Shown here piece after piece: positions 16,548-25,049 of a stretch of DNA of 64,000 bases (its first letter is position 1; every line of letters starts with the position of its first letter). Origin of the DNA: Orenia marismortui DSM 5156 (GTDB lineage: Bacteria > Bacillota > Halanaerobiia > Halobacteroidales > Halobacteroidaceae). The notes below the pieces were generated by a model that was not told the origin of the DNA, searched no databases, and was given only the letters and a program-made list of their open reading frames with translations. The DNA lies in assembly GCF_000379025.1 (NCBI RefSeq), contig NZ_KB900617.1:520821-584820 (forward strand), in the 5' to 3' direction. The position numbers were made by a program, and so were the translations under genes.

Positions 16548-18362
16548 TTAAAACTTCTTACCTACTGTTAACATATAATTACGTTCTAACATTGGATAAC
16601 CTTTATTAACCTGATATTTTCTATCAAACAAATTATTAATTCCTAAGGATAATTCTAAATTCTCTTTAATTTTCTTATTCAACTTTGCATCTACTACAAA
16701 ATAACTAGGCAATTCCTCAGTTCGACCTGCCACTAACTGACCATTTAAAGATCCACTAATCTTTTTACCACTATAATTTAATCCTAAATTCAAGCTATGA
16801 TAATTCCTGTAATCTAATCTTTGATCTGTTTTCTTATCCCTAGCATCTAAATAGGTATAATTAAAGTCAGCAGCTAGATTATCAGTTAAATATTTAGTTA
16901 AGATTAATTCTAGTCCCGATACCTTAGCTGTATTAATGTTTGAAGGTCTATATATACCGTCATTACCTGGAGCCCAATTTATTAAATCATTCACATCTCT
17001 CGTAAATAAATTTACTTCTCCTTTGAAGTTATTATCTAAATATCTTAGTCCAGTCTCATAAGCAAGAGCAGTTTCTGGCTCTAAATCAGGATTGCCTTCT
17101 GTATAATCATCTGCTGGCCAGTACAAATCATTATAAGTTGGAGTTCTATAGGCCTCTCCTACAGATACATGTAAATTCAACTTTGAATTAATAGTATATA
17201 CTGCTCCTATTCTAGAACTAGTTTCACCCCCAAAGCTTTCATGGTTATCATAGCGACTTCCTAAAGTAAGCTTTAAATCATCAATTAACCTCCACTCATC
17301 TTGAATGAATATAGCTTTACTTAAATCATTATGTTCTCCATTCTCCGTACTATCAATTCTATTCTCTACTACTTCTCCACCATAACTTAAAGTGTGTGCA
17401 TCATAGTATTTAATTTGATTAAAATCTAAAGTTAACCTTTCAGTATTATGTTCACTTGGACCATCATATCCCCACTTATCAGGATTATCATAAATATTTT
17501 GATGATCATTATAATAAAGAGCTATTTTACTATCACTATTTTCTGTCTGCTGATTCCATTGTAAATTAATATTCATATCTTCATCATCCTGCTGAGCATT
17601 AGGAGTTGTAGAACTTATTGGCCCTGGTGATCCCTTAGCTGAATCAGTATATTGTAGTGAAAATAATAAATCGGAATACTTATTTAACTCATAATTAAAT
17701 TTAGCAAAAATATTCTCTTGATCTAATTCACTATTTTCACGATGACCATCTGATTTTTTCTTAGCTATAGATATATTATAACCCAATTTATCAGACTCAC
17801 CTTGATGAATTAATTTATAATCTTGAGTATTAAATGATCCATAGCCTACTTTCATACTTGTTTCAGCGGTTTGGCTACCACTTTTAGTTATAATATTGAT
17901 TACCCCTCCTAAAGCATTCGCGCCATACAATGCTGAGGCTGGACCTCTTAAAACTTCTATTCTCTCTATCTGTTCAATAGAGAATTGACTCAAATCAACA
18001 CTTCCATTTTGACTACTATTCATTGGCTGACCATCGATTAAAATTAATACCTGCTCAGTGTCTGCACCACGAACTCTAATTGTCTTTTGACCTGCAGGAC
18101 CACCATAGTCAGTAAAATTTATTCCTGCCATATTTCTTAATAAATCAGCCACATTATGAGCATTTTTCTGCTTAATCTCCTCTTCATCAATTACTTCCAC
18201 ACTTACTGCTGCTTCTGATAATTTCTCTTCATATTTAGAAGCAGTTACCACAATTTCATCTAAAGTTAAAATTTCTCCTTCCTTATCTTTAGCAAAAGCA
18301 TTTCCTCCTACTAATAAATTTAATACTACTAGACTAAATAAAATAAAATTAAACCTTTTCAT
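16548..18362 (-). CDS. btuB: TonB-dependent outer-membrane corrinoid receptor BtuB
   Basis: About 604 aa. Signal peptide (FNFILFSLVVLNLLVGGNAFA), TonB box region (TLDEIVVTASK), plug domain (AVSVEVIDEEEI, IRVRGADTEQVLILIDGQ, RGPASALYGANALGGVINI) and a beta-barrel ending in the aromatic terminus LTVGKKF. Size and plug motifs suit BtuB. Placement between cblS and tonB in a corrinoid cluster supports vitamin B12/corrinoid uptake. ATG at 18362 has GGAGG with 8-nt spacing; the longer TTG read overlaps that site. Confidence 0.93.
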   Translation of the reverse strand: MKRFNFILFSLVVLNLLVGGNAFAKDKEGEILTLDEIVVTASKYEEKLSEAAVSVEVIDEEEIKQKNAHNVADLLRNMAGINFTDYGGPAGQKTIRVRGADTEQVLILIDGQPMNSSQNGSVDLSQFSIEQIERIEVLRGPASALYGANALGGVINIITKSGSQTAETSMKVGYGSFNTQDYKLIHQGESDKLGYNISIAKKKSDGHRENSELDQENIFAKFNYELNKYSDLLFSLQYTDSAKGSPGPISSTTPNAQQDDEDMNINLQWNQQTENSDSKIALYYNDHQNIYDNPDKWGYDGPSEHNTERLTLDFNQIKYYDAHTLSYGGEVVENRIDSTENGEHNDLSKAIFIQDEWRLIDDLKLTLGSRYDNHESFGGETSSRIGAVYTINSKLNLHVSVGEAYRTPTYNDLYWPADDYTEGNPDLEPETALAYETGLRYLDNNFKGEVNLFTRDVNDLINWAPGNDGIYRPSNINTAKVSGLELILTKYLTDNLAADFNYTYLDARDKKTDQRLDYRNYHSLNLGLNYSGKKISGSLNGQLVAGRTEELPSYFVVDAKLNKKIKENLELSLGINNLFDRKYQVNKGYPMLERNYMLTVGKKF

Positions 18363-18402
18363 TTTTTCTTCCTCCACTTTTATCAATAAGTTTTTATTTC
18401 AA

Positions 18403-19131
18403 TTATCCTAACCTTCCAATTACATTAATAGCTTTCTGAATATCTTCTTTTAATTTAAACAAATCGCCTTCAGCTATGCTTACTAATACAACTGTAGCAG
18501 GACCAGCTGATTTATCTAAATCTAATTTAGAGTTTAACAATTCTAAACTCAATTGATTGGATTTTGCTAATACATTGGCTTCATATAAAATTCCTTTAGA
18601 TCCTACTGGCAATATTTCATGAATATAATCTAATTCTAAGATTTTCAAAACTAATTCCAAATCTGCAATCTGATCTCTATCCTCTACAACCTGATATCCT
18701 ACCTTAGGCAATCCTAAAGCAATTATAAGATCACCTTTTTGAGAGATAGCCAACCTTAATTGATTTAAGGTAACAATCCCAATTGTAGTTACTCCTATTC
18801 CTGTTTGGACAGTAGTTATATTCTCTTCTGTACTTCCAGTTAATAAATTTTCAATTCCTACTATAGATAGTTCATCTTTAATACCTGCAATAATCTCCTT
18901 ACCTGTAGGTTCTAACTCTACACTTAAGGTATCAATAATAGATATAGGCTTAGCTCCACTAGCTAGCAACTCCATTAAAGCCACTCTAGCTGTAAATTTA
19001 CCTACTATATGGTTAGAAAGCTTTATCTTATCCTCTATTTTGCTACCTATTCCACCTGCAGAATCACAAGCAATCACCAAAAATTTCTCATCATCTAACT
19101 TTAAAATAGATATATCTCTAAAGTTATTCAC
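18403..19131 (-). CDS. cblS: Alpha-ribazole kinase CblS (AIR synthase/ThiL-like)
   Basis: 242 aa. Related to the PurM/ThiL ATP-binding superfamily: an early acidic metal/ATP segment (LVIACDSAGGIGSK), GKFTARVALMELLASGAKP, and a glycine-rich late loop. The family CblS phosphorylates alpha-ribazole to alpha-ribazole phosphate, allowing lower-ligand salvage without CobT. The gene is 5 nt from cblT, the matching transporter, which strongly supports the call. GTG start with AAGGAG at 8 nt. No cobT gene is seen in the window. Confidence 0.82.
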   Translation of the reverse strand: MNNFRDISILKLDDEKFLVIACDSAGGIGSKIEDKIKLSNHIVGKFTARVALMELLASGAKPISIIDTLSVELEPTGKEIIAGIKDELSIVGIENLLTGSTEENITTVQTGIGVTTIGIVTLNQLRLAISQKGDLIIALGLPKVGYQVVEDRDQIADLELVLKILELDYIHEILPVGSKGILYEANVLAKSNQLSLELLNSKLDLDKSAGPATVVLVSIAEGDLFKLKEDIQKAINVIGRLG

Positions 19132-19136
19132 TAAAT

Positions 19137-19613
19137 TTACTCCTTACTAAAGAATTTGTTTAATATAACTGCTAAGAATATATTAGCTGCTGATGCTAAT
19201 GTTAACATCGTAACTATTCCTATAAAAAGCCCTTGCCCTAAGAATGGAATTAAAAGAGCAGGTAAAATAATACCATTACAAACAATAGCTATGATTGCTG
19301 CTAATATAATATTTGTCTTGGCCAAATATCCAAATATAAGACCACACACCCCCATTAACAGAGCAATGATGATATGGAAAGGACCTAATACAAAACCAGC
19401 TATTAAAGCAGAAATCAAATGGCCAAATATCAAAATAACACTCCCAAATTTACCGCCTAAGAGTAATACTCCTAAATAACCAGGGAGAGAATCAAAAGCA
19501 ATACTTCCAACAGGACTAGGAAATTTCAAATAAGCACCTACCCCTGATAAGGCAATTAATAAAGCACTTTTAACTAAACTTGCTATCTTTTTATCATCTA
19601 CTTTCCCCTTCAT
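19137..19613 (-). CDS. cblT: Alpha-ribazole transporter CblT (ECF S-component-like)
   Basis: 158 aa, five or six membrane helices, resembling small-molecule-binding S components of ECF transporters (ALLIALSGVGAYLKFPSPVG; LPGYLGVLLLGGKFG). In Geobacillus and Listeria, CblT with CblS imports and activates alpha-ribazole. The pair here overlaps the corrinoid uptake genes, so the cell can take up both halves of cobalamin. No ECF ATPases are adjacent; CblT may work alone or use shared ones. Confidence 0.8.
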   Translation of the reverse strand: MKGKVDDKKIASLVKSALLIALSGVGAYLKFPSPVGSIAFDSLPGYLGVLLLGGKFGSVILIFGHLISALIAGFVLGPFHIIIALLMGVCGLIFGYLAKTNIILAAIIAIVCNGIILPALLIPFLGQGLFIGIVTMLTLASAANIFLAVILNKFFSKE

Positions 19614-19640
19614 CTATACACCTCCAATATAAGCTTTACA

Positions 19641-20897
19641 TCAAAGCATCTTTATTTCTTCTAAAGCTTCAAATTCTTCTTTAACCACAACTACTTTTTC
19701 CCTTAATAATCTTTCAAATATCTCTCTTCCTTCTCCGCCAGTATAATCTTTATTCTTTAATTTACAACTGTTTACTACTATAACTCTTTTACTATTTCTT
19801 GCTGCCCACAAAACCGCTTTCAGATTAGCTAAGTTTCCTGCACCGATAGGTATATCAGTCAAAACTATCGTATCCACCTCTTTTATTTGGGTTAAATTCT
19901 TATTATGCTTCTCATCACTAATAGGAGTAAATGGATCTTCACTAATAGTTTCAATTTCTAAAGACTTCGCCAGCTCCCAATCAGAATCAGACCGATTTAA
20001 AACCCCACAGCTTAGTTGGTAGCCTGATTCAACTAAAGCCTGCATTAAATCTCTAGCACTCCCTCCACCACAAACTAAATGTATCTTATGATCTAATCTA
20101 TCTTTAGTATGGATATTTTTATTATTTAAAGTAAGGTAGGGTCTTTTACTCAAATAATCTTGCTTAATCAGCAGTTTTAAACCATACACCTCTTCTATTT
20201 TTTTAGTGGTAACTACTTCCCGCGGAGTACCAAAGCTATGAATTTGCCCATCTTTAAGTAATAGCAATTTATCACAAAACTTAGCAGCTAAATTTAGGTC
20301 ATGTAGAATAACTAAAATTGTTAAACTCTCTTTTTGATTTAGTCTTCTTAATAATTCCATTATCTCTATTTGATAGTTAATATCTAGATTAGAGGTGGGC
20401 TCATCTAATAATAAAAGCTCTGGTTCCTGGGCTAAACTTCTAGCCAAAACTACCCGCTGCCTTTCACCACCACTAAGCTGATTAATATATCTATCTGACA
20501 ATTTTATAATATCTGTTAACTCCATAGCCTTTCTAGCTATCTTAATATCTTTAGAACTTTCTCCTTTCCATCGACTAACATAAGGAGCTCTACCCATTAA
20601 GACTATATCTTCTACTCTAAAATCAAAGTTTATATTAGTCTCTTGCGATACTATAGCTACTTGCCGTGCTAAATCTTTATTCTTAATCTTCTTTAAATCA
20701 AAATCATCTAAATAAACTATTCCCTTATTTGGCTTTAAAATATTACTGATATTCTTTAATAAAGTAGATTTACCAGAACCATTAGGCCCTATCAAACCAA
20801 TAAATTCACCTTCTTTAATAGCAAAATTAATCTTAGTTAAAATATCTATTTGATCATATTGATAACTTAAGCTATCAACCTCTAATTTTATTGTCAT
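19641..20897 (-). CDS. btuD: Corrinoid ABC transporter ATPase BtuD with extra C-terminal domain
   Basis: 418 aa, about 160 longer than a plain BtuD/FecE ATPase. Residues 1-255 are an ABC ATPase: Walker A GPNGSGKSTLL, signature LSGGERQRVVLARSLA, Walker B LLLLDEPTSNLD, switch His in LHDLNLA. Residues 270-418 form a separate domain with a glycine-rich HLVCGGGSARDLM opening and VLTDIPIGAGNLANL, suggestive of a nucleotide-binding Rossmann-like fold; its role is unknown but fusions of this kind sit in corrinoid clusters. Partners are btuC and btuF. Confidence 0.88.
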   Translation of the reverse strand: MTIKLEVDSLSYQYDQIDILTKINFAIKEGEFIGLIGPNGSGKSTLLKNISNILKPNKGIVYLDDFDLKKIKNKDLARQVAIVSQETNINFDFRVEDIVLMGRAPYVSRWKGESSKDIKIARKAMELTDIIKLSDRYINQLSGGERQRVVLARSLAQEPELLLLDEPTSNLDINYQIEIMELLRRLNQKESLTILVILHDLNLAAKFCDKLLLLKDGQIHSFGTPREVVTTKKIEEVYGLKLLIKQDYLSKRPYLTLNNKNIHTKDRLDHKIHLVCGGGSARDLMQALVESGYQLSCGVLNRSDSDWELAKSLEIETISEDPFTPISDEKHNKNLTQIKEVDTIVLTDIPIGAGNLANLKAVLWAARNSKRVIVVNSCKLKNKDYTGGEGREIFERLLREKVVVVKEEFEALEEIKML

Positions 20898-20918
20898 TTA
20901 TATCACTCCATCAATTAC

Positions 20919-20981
20919 AGCAACTTGTTACTTATTACTAGTTACTAGTTACTTGTCACTTATCACTTATCACTTGTCACT
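20919..20981. repeat. Nine tandem 7-bp words ending in ACT
   Basis: Nine consecutive heptamers of the form NNNNACT/NNTCACT (AGCAACT, TGTTACT, TATTACT, AGTTACT twice, TGTCACT, TATCACT twice, TGTCACT) fill the gap between btuC and btuD. Words vary but the 7-nt phase is kept throughout. Confidence 0.85.
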
Positions 20982-20994
20982 GATATATTTAAAG

Positions 20995-22062
20995 TCAGAT
21001 AGTCTTCTTAGTCTTTAATAAATAAAGAAAGAAGGGAGCCCCAAATAAAGCAGTAATAATTCCTACTGGAATCTCTGTTGGAGCAATTACTGTTCTAGCC
21101 AAGGTATCTGTTAAAATCAAAAATATTGCTCCTACTAAAGCTGAACTAGGAATTAAGATTCTATGATCTGATCCTACTAATAATCTAACAATATGTGGAA
21201 CAATCAATCCAATAAAACCAATCAAACCTCCCACAGCTACCGCTGATCCAGTTAATAAGGATCCTACTACCAATAATATTTTTTTTAATTTCTCTACTTC
21301 AACTCCTAAGCTCTGAGCTGACTCCTCACCTAATAAAATCAAATTTAAATCCTTAGCTAAGAAATAAATTATAATATAAGCAATTATAATATAAAGCCAA
21401 ACCATCTGCACTTCCTTCCAACCACTTGTAGCCAAACTACCCATAGTCCAAAATACAATTTGGTGCATACTATCATCATTAAAGACCATTAATAAAGATA
21501 CAATTGCTGATAAAAAAGAACCTACTGCCACACCTGCTAATAATAGTGTTGCTATAGAAATTTTATGATTATATTTAGCTAAGTTATAAACAATAAAGAC
21601 AGTTAACAAAGCACCTATAAAAGCTAATAAAGGAATAGTATTTAAATAATAAAGATCAAAATTTAATTTTAATATAAATCCTAGACTAGCTCCCAAAGAA
21701 GCTCCAGAAGAGATACCTATTATATAAGGATCAGCCATAGGGTTTTTTAATAAGGATTGAAACAAAGTACCTGCTGTTGCTAAAGCAACTCCTACTAAGG
21801 CAGCTAATAACACTCGTGGCAATCTAACCTTAAAGATAATGGTCTCCATAATTTCAAAATCATTCTGATTATTAATAAGCCCTTTCACTAGTGGGATTTT
21901 ACTTGCTATTAGCTTAGCTAACTTAAAAAAAGGTAACTTTACTGCACCTAAGCTCACTGCCAGCATTAATGTTAATATTAAAAAAATAACTAGTCCAACT
22001 ATAATTAATCTCCATTTTATCTTCTTATCATTTATCATCTTTTCAACTCTTTTCTTAATCAA
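20995..22062 (-). CDS. btuC: Corrinoid ABC transporter permease BtuC (FecCD family)
   Basis: 355 aa with about ten membrane helices. FecCD-family motifs: RLPRVLLAALVGVALATAG, NPMADPYIIGISSGASLG, GGLIGFIGLIVPHIVRLLVG. Moves corrinoid from BtuF through the inner membrane with BtuD. The reading starts at TTG overlapping the btuF end; an ATG at 22038 is an alternative. Neither has a strong ribosome site, so translation is probably coupled to btuF. Confidence 0.94.
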   Translation of the reverse strand: MIKKRVEKMINDKKIKWRLIIVGLVIFLILTLMLAVSLGAVKLPFFKLAKLIASKIPLVKGLINNQNDFEIMETIIFKVRLPRVLLAALVGVALATAGTLFQSLLKNPMADPYIIGISSGASLGASLGFILKLNFDLYYLNTIPLLAFIGALLTVFIVYNLAKYNHKISIATLLLAGVAVGSFLSAIVSLLMVFNDDSMHQIVFWTMGSLATSGWKEVQMVWLYIIIAYIIIYFLAKDLNLILLGEESAQSLGVEVEKLKKILLVVGSLLTGSAVAVGGLIGFIGLIVPHIVRLLVGSDHRILIPSSALVGAIFLILTDTLARTVIAPTEIPVGIITALFGAPFFLYLLKTKKTI

Positions 22063-22960
22063 ATAATTCTGGGTGAATTGCTTTAGCTATCTTTTCTAAA
22101 GCAATAATAATCCGCGGTCCAGCTCTATTAACAATATCAGGATTCAAAATATAAATTCTCCCTTGCTTAATTGCTTTGATCTTCCCGAAATTTTCTCGCT
22201 CTTTAACTGCTTCTTTGCTAAATTTACCTTCTACACCATGATTAGAAAGCAGATAAATATCAGGGTTCTTAGCCAATAATACCTCAAAATTATACTGAGG
22301 CCATACTCCCTTAGCATCATGAGCAATATTAATGCCACCGGCTAAATAAATTAAGTCATCAACATAAGTACCAGGACCTGCAGTATATAAAGGTTCTTGC
22401 CAAACTTCATAAAAAACTTTCAACCTTGGTTCATCTGCTACAATTTGGCTTATCTTTTCTATCTTATCTCTCATCTTAGTAGTTAATCTACTAGCTTCTT
22501 CAACTTGTCCAGTGGCTTTTCCAATTAAAGAGATAGAGTCAATAATCTCATCTATACTTTTAGGATTAAATCCAATAACTTTAATTCCAAATTGTTCTAA
22601 TTTAAATACCAAATCTTTAGGTGTAATCCCACTTGCCAAAACTAAATCTGGTCTTAATTGTAATATCCTCTCTAAATTTATTCCCTTAATTGTACCAACT
22701 TTAGTTATTTTAGTAGCAGCTTCTGGATAATCAGCATATTGACTTACCCCAACTACCTCTTCTCCTAAACCAAGTTCAAATAAAATTTCGGTATTACTAG
22801 GTGCTAAAGAAATGATTCTAGTTGGTCTTTCTTCAATAATAACTTCACGACCTAAATCATCAATAACCCTTATAGGAAAATTAGCTGCTCTTACAAGATT
22901 GCTTCCAATCAATAAAAGAAATAAACTTATTAACACAATCACTTTAGACTTTAACTTCAC
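22055..22960 (-). CDS. btuF: Corrinoid-binding periplasmic protein BtuF
   Basis: 301 aa. Signal peptide (SKVIVLISLFLLLIGSNLVRA), then two lobes of the BtuF/FhuD class III binding fold: IISLAPSNTEILFELGLGEEVVGV and LRPDLVLASG in lobe one; a long linking helix around residues 150-170; YLAGGINIAHDAKG and NPDIYLLSNHG in lobe two. GTG start with GGAGGAG upstream. First gene of the riboswitch-controlled transcript. Confidence 0.94.
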   Translation of the reverse strand: MKLKSKVIVLISLFLLLIGSNLVRAANFPIRVIDDLGREVIIEERPTRIISLAPSNTEILFELGLGEEVVGVSQYADYPEAATKITKVGTIKGINLERILQLRPDLVLASGITPKDLVFKLEQFGIKVIGFNPKSIDEIIDSISLIGKATGQVEEASRLTTKMRDKIEKISQIVADEPRLKVFYEVWQEPLYTAGPGTYVDDLIYLAGGINIAHDAKGVWPQYNFEVLLAKNPDIYLLSNHGVEGKFSKEAVKERENFGKIKAIKQGRIYILNPDIVNRAGPRIIIALEKIAKAIHPELFD

Positions 22961-22979
22961 TACCTTATCTCCTCCTAAA

Positions 22980-23015
22980 AATAAAATTCCCCAATCTTCA
23001 TAAATAAGATTGGGG
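22980..23015 (-). terminator. Expression-platform terminator of cobalamin riboswitch 1
   Basis: A 10-bp stem (CCCCAATCTT with AAGATTGGGG, 22989-23015) is followed on the minus strand by a T-rich run (22988-22980) and at once by the btuF ribosome site. It would stop transcription when cobalamin is bound. Confidence 0.85.
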
Positions 23016-23017
23016 AT

Positions 23018-23235
23018 AATTTAGGCATAACCTACCCTATGCACTAAATTATCTACTTATCTTGCTACCGAAGATCTAATAGATTAATTGACTAGGCAGG
23101 TCTCCTGGCTTCCAGCTTAACTATAATTAATAATCTTTAACTATATAATCTAATTGCTGGTCACAGTGGCGGGCCCGCTCAGGATTCTCCCTGATTCCCT
23201 ATTCTCCCTAAGCCATAGCTAAGGGCACCTAGTAA
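23018..23235 (-). promoter_or_regulatory. Cobalamin riboswitch 1, leader of btuF-cob operon
   Basis: On the minus strand the conserved B12 box AAGCCAGGAGACCTGCC lies at 23111-23095, with the upstream GGGAATCAGGGAGAATCCTGAGC and GCCCGCCACTG core segments and the 5' TAGGTGCCC stem. A terminator follows directly. Expected effect: binding of adenosylcobalamin lowers expression of btuF and the long run of genes behind it. Confidence 0.95.
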
Positions 23236-23265
23236 CTCTATTTCTATTTTAAATTGTCTTAATAA

Positions 23266-24168
23266 TTATTCGTTGCTTCCTAAAAATTTACCCTCTTCAG
23301 TCCTACGATAAAGGCGACTGGTTGGATAAGCAAATTCAATATTATCTTCATCCTTGAATTTTTTTAAAATACTTTCATTAATTTGATTCTCTGAAATCCT
23401 CCTTTTGCGTACACTGGTTAAATACCTTAAAGTTACCTGTACACCACTTGACTTGATCTCTACATAAGCAATTGGTGTAAATTTACCATACTTAATCATA
23501 TAATTCTTACTCATCTTAATTATTCTTCTTCTTGCCCTTTCTTCTATCTCTTCTTCACTATGTTCATAGCCTGTTTCTAATACTATTTTTTTTGCCCTTT
23601 CCCAGTCACTTTCAAAGGTAACTAAGAACTTAATCTCATTCCAAATACAACCAAAACCACGAGTATAATTAAACAATGCTGCTTTAAAGATAGTACTATT
23701 AGGTATATTCACTAAGCGTCCTGTACTTTGGTCTGCTTCCACCCAATTTCCTACTTCTAATAAAGTAGTATAAAAAACCCTGATATCAATTACATCTCCC
23801 TGAACCTGATCCCACTCAATTCTATCTCCTAACCCAAAGGGTCTACGCAAAATTATTAATAACCAACCTGCAATATTAAGTAAGACCTGGTGTAAAGCTA
23901 AAGCCAAACCAGCTGATAAAAAACCTAAATAGGTTGTTAAACTTGATGGATCCTCTAACCAAATAAATGTAATTATAATTGAATCTATAAAAAATATAAT
24001 ATAATAAGTAAAACGTCTTGATTGATGGCGCCTTTTAAAATCTTCTACTTTATTATTAATAAATCTAACTACCCAAAATCCTATCAGATATGTGATAACT
24101 ACTATTCCAGTTGATAATATCAACTTTCTTATTAAAGGATCATCAAAGTTAAGAGCATCCATTATCAA
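23266..24168 (-). CDS. MscS-family small-conductance mechanosensitive channel
   Basis: About 300 aa. N-terminal membrane helices (residues 10-35 and 57-75), a pore helix with AGLALALHQVLLNIAGWLLIILRRPFGLGDRIEW, and a cytoplasmic beta domain (GDVIDIRVFYTTLLEV, NIPNSTIFKAALFNYTRG), the MscS pattern. Opens on membrane tension to release solutes. Chosen start is TTG at 24168, 8 nt after AGGGAG; the GTG at 24177 lies inside that site. It sits between two cobalamin riboswitches, which is unexpected for this family. Confidence 0.88.
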   Translation of the reverse strand: MIMDALNFDDPLIRKLILSTGIVVITYLIGFWVVRFINNKVEDFKRRHQSRRFTYYIIFFIDSIIITFIWLEDPSSLTTYLGFLSAGLALALHQVLLNIAGWLLIILRRPFGLGDRIEWDQVQGDVIDIRVFYTTLLEVGNWVEADQSTGRLVNIPNSTIFKAALFNYTRGFGCIWNEIKFLVTFESDWERAKKIVLETGYEHSEEEIEERARRRIIKMSKNYMIKYGKFTPIAYVEIKSSGVQVTLRYLTSVRKRRISENQINESILKKFKDEDNIEFAYPTSRLYRRTEEGKFLGSNE

Positions 24169-24177
24169 AACTAACAC

Positions 24178-24468
24178 TCCCTATTAATTAAATTTAAAGA
24201 TAATTTTTTATTCTAATCTATATCTATGAACAATTATAAATCTCTATTGTTACTCCATATAATCTTACTCAATAGAGTTTATACTATTCCAAACTAAAAA
24301 ATAATTCCACTAACTAATTAGTTATTAATAATTATTTATCTTGATTAATATCTAATTCATCTTAGCTTTTAAGACTAAGCAGCAATTACTAACCTCTCAA
24401 GCTGACTATAAAAGAAATATTCTTATTTTTCTCTTATCTCTAACTTTAATTCTTTCATAAATATAAAA
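24178..24468 (-). other. Leader between riboswitch 2 and the MscS gene, possible gene remnant
   Basis: About 290 nt with no supported gene. Right after the riboswitch terminator the minus strand can encode only an 11-residue peptide (MKELKLEIREK), without a clear ribosome site. This may be leader RNA of the MscS transcript or what is left of a deleted corrinoid gene. Confidence 0.35.
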
Positions 24469-24495
24469 ACCCTTAACCATAGGCATAGTAAGGGT
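24460..24495 (-). terminator. Expression-platform terminator of cobalamin riboswitch 2
   Basis: ACCCTTA (24495-24489) pairs with TAAGGGT (24475-24469) and is followed by TTTTATATTT on the minus strand. Its left arm lies in the loop of the GGCATA/TATGCC hairpin (24506-24482) of the riboswitch, so the two structures compete, as expected for attenuation. Confidence 0.65.
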
Positions 24496-24708
24496 GTAAT
24501 TATGCCTATCTTAGTACCCGAAGATAGTTAGTTATCTAATTTATTAGGCAGGTCTCCTGACTTCTAGCCTAGAATTAGACTTTCCTTCCCTAGAATATAA
24601 TTTCTAAGTGGATAAAAAAATCTAATAAACTAGTTACAGTGGCGGGTCCGCTCAGGATTTTCACCTGATTCCCTATTCTCTTTTAGTCCTTACTAAAAGC
24701 ACCTAATA
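24482..24708 (-). promoter_or_regulatory. Cobalamin riboswitch 2, upstream of the MscS gene
   Basis: B12 box AAGTCAGGAGACCTGCC at 24563-24547 on the minus strand, with GGAATCAGGTGAAAATCCTGAGC and GCCACTGTAAC core segments and the 5' TTAGGTGC. Very similar to riboswitch 1 in plan but different in the variable stems, so it is not a recent copy. The only gene before riboswitch 1 is the MscS channel. Confidence 0.93.
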
Positions 24709-24828
24709 AAGATATTTTATTGTACTTAATCATAGGGATTCTATAAAACTAATACTTTTCCTGCTTTAAAGTATAATTTTTTTAGCAGCTAAGCTTATAT
24801 AACTTTAGAATCAAATTTAAATATGTCG

Positions 24829-24942
24829 TTATAGATAGATAAAGCGACAGTTTCGGCGATAGGAGATAGGTGATAGGTATTAGGAAAAACTAACTCCCAA
24901 CTCCTAGCACCTATCACCTAAAAGTGTCGCTATATAACCATT
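24829..24942. repeat. MITE-like heptamer element, copy C
   Basis: Left end ATAGATAGATAAAGCGACAGTTT (split ATAGATAGATAA and AGCGACAGTTT, 24831-24853) and right end AAAGTGTCGCTATATAACCATTA form imperfect terminal inverted repeats. Inside, 7-nt words GATAGGA/GATAGGT/GATAGGT on the left and CCTAGCA/CCTATCA/CCTAAAA on the right form an inverted pair. Lies between the sigE transcript terminator and riboswitch 2. Confidence 0.7.
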
Positions 24943-25012
24943 AAATTTTATGCTTGGAGATCTATATTTTTTATAATTAATATAAAATTTTCAGGAGACC
25001 TTATCATCTTTA

Positions 25013-25049
25013 TAAAATAGAAAAAACAACCACCTAATAGATGGTTGTT
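25013..25049 (-). terminator. Terminator of the sigE transcript
   Basis: AACAACCAT (25049-25041) pairs with GTGGTTGTT (25033-25025) across a short loop and is followed by a T-rich run on the minus strand. It overlaps the stop of the 108-aa gene. Confidence 0.8.
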
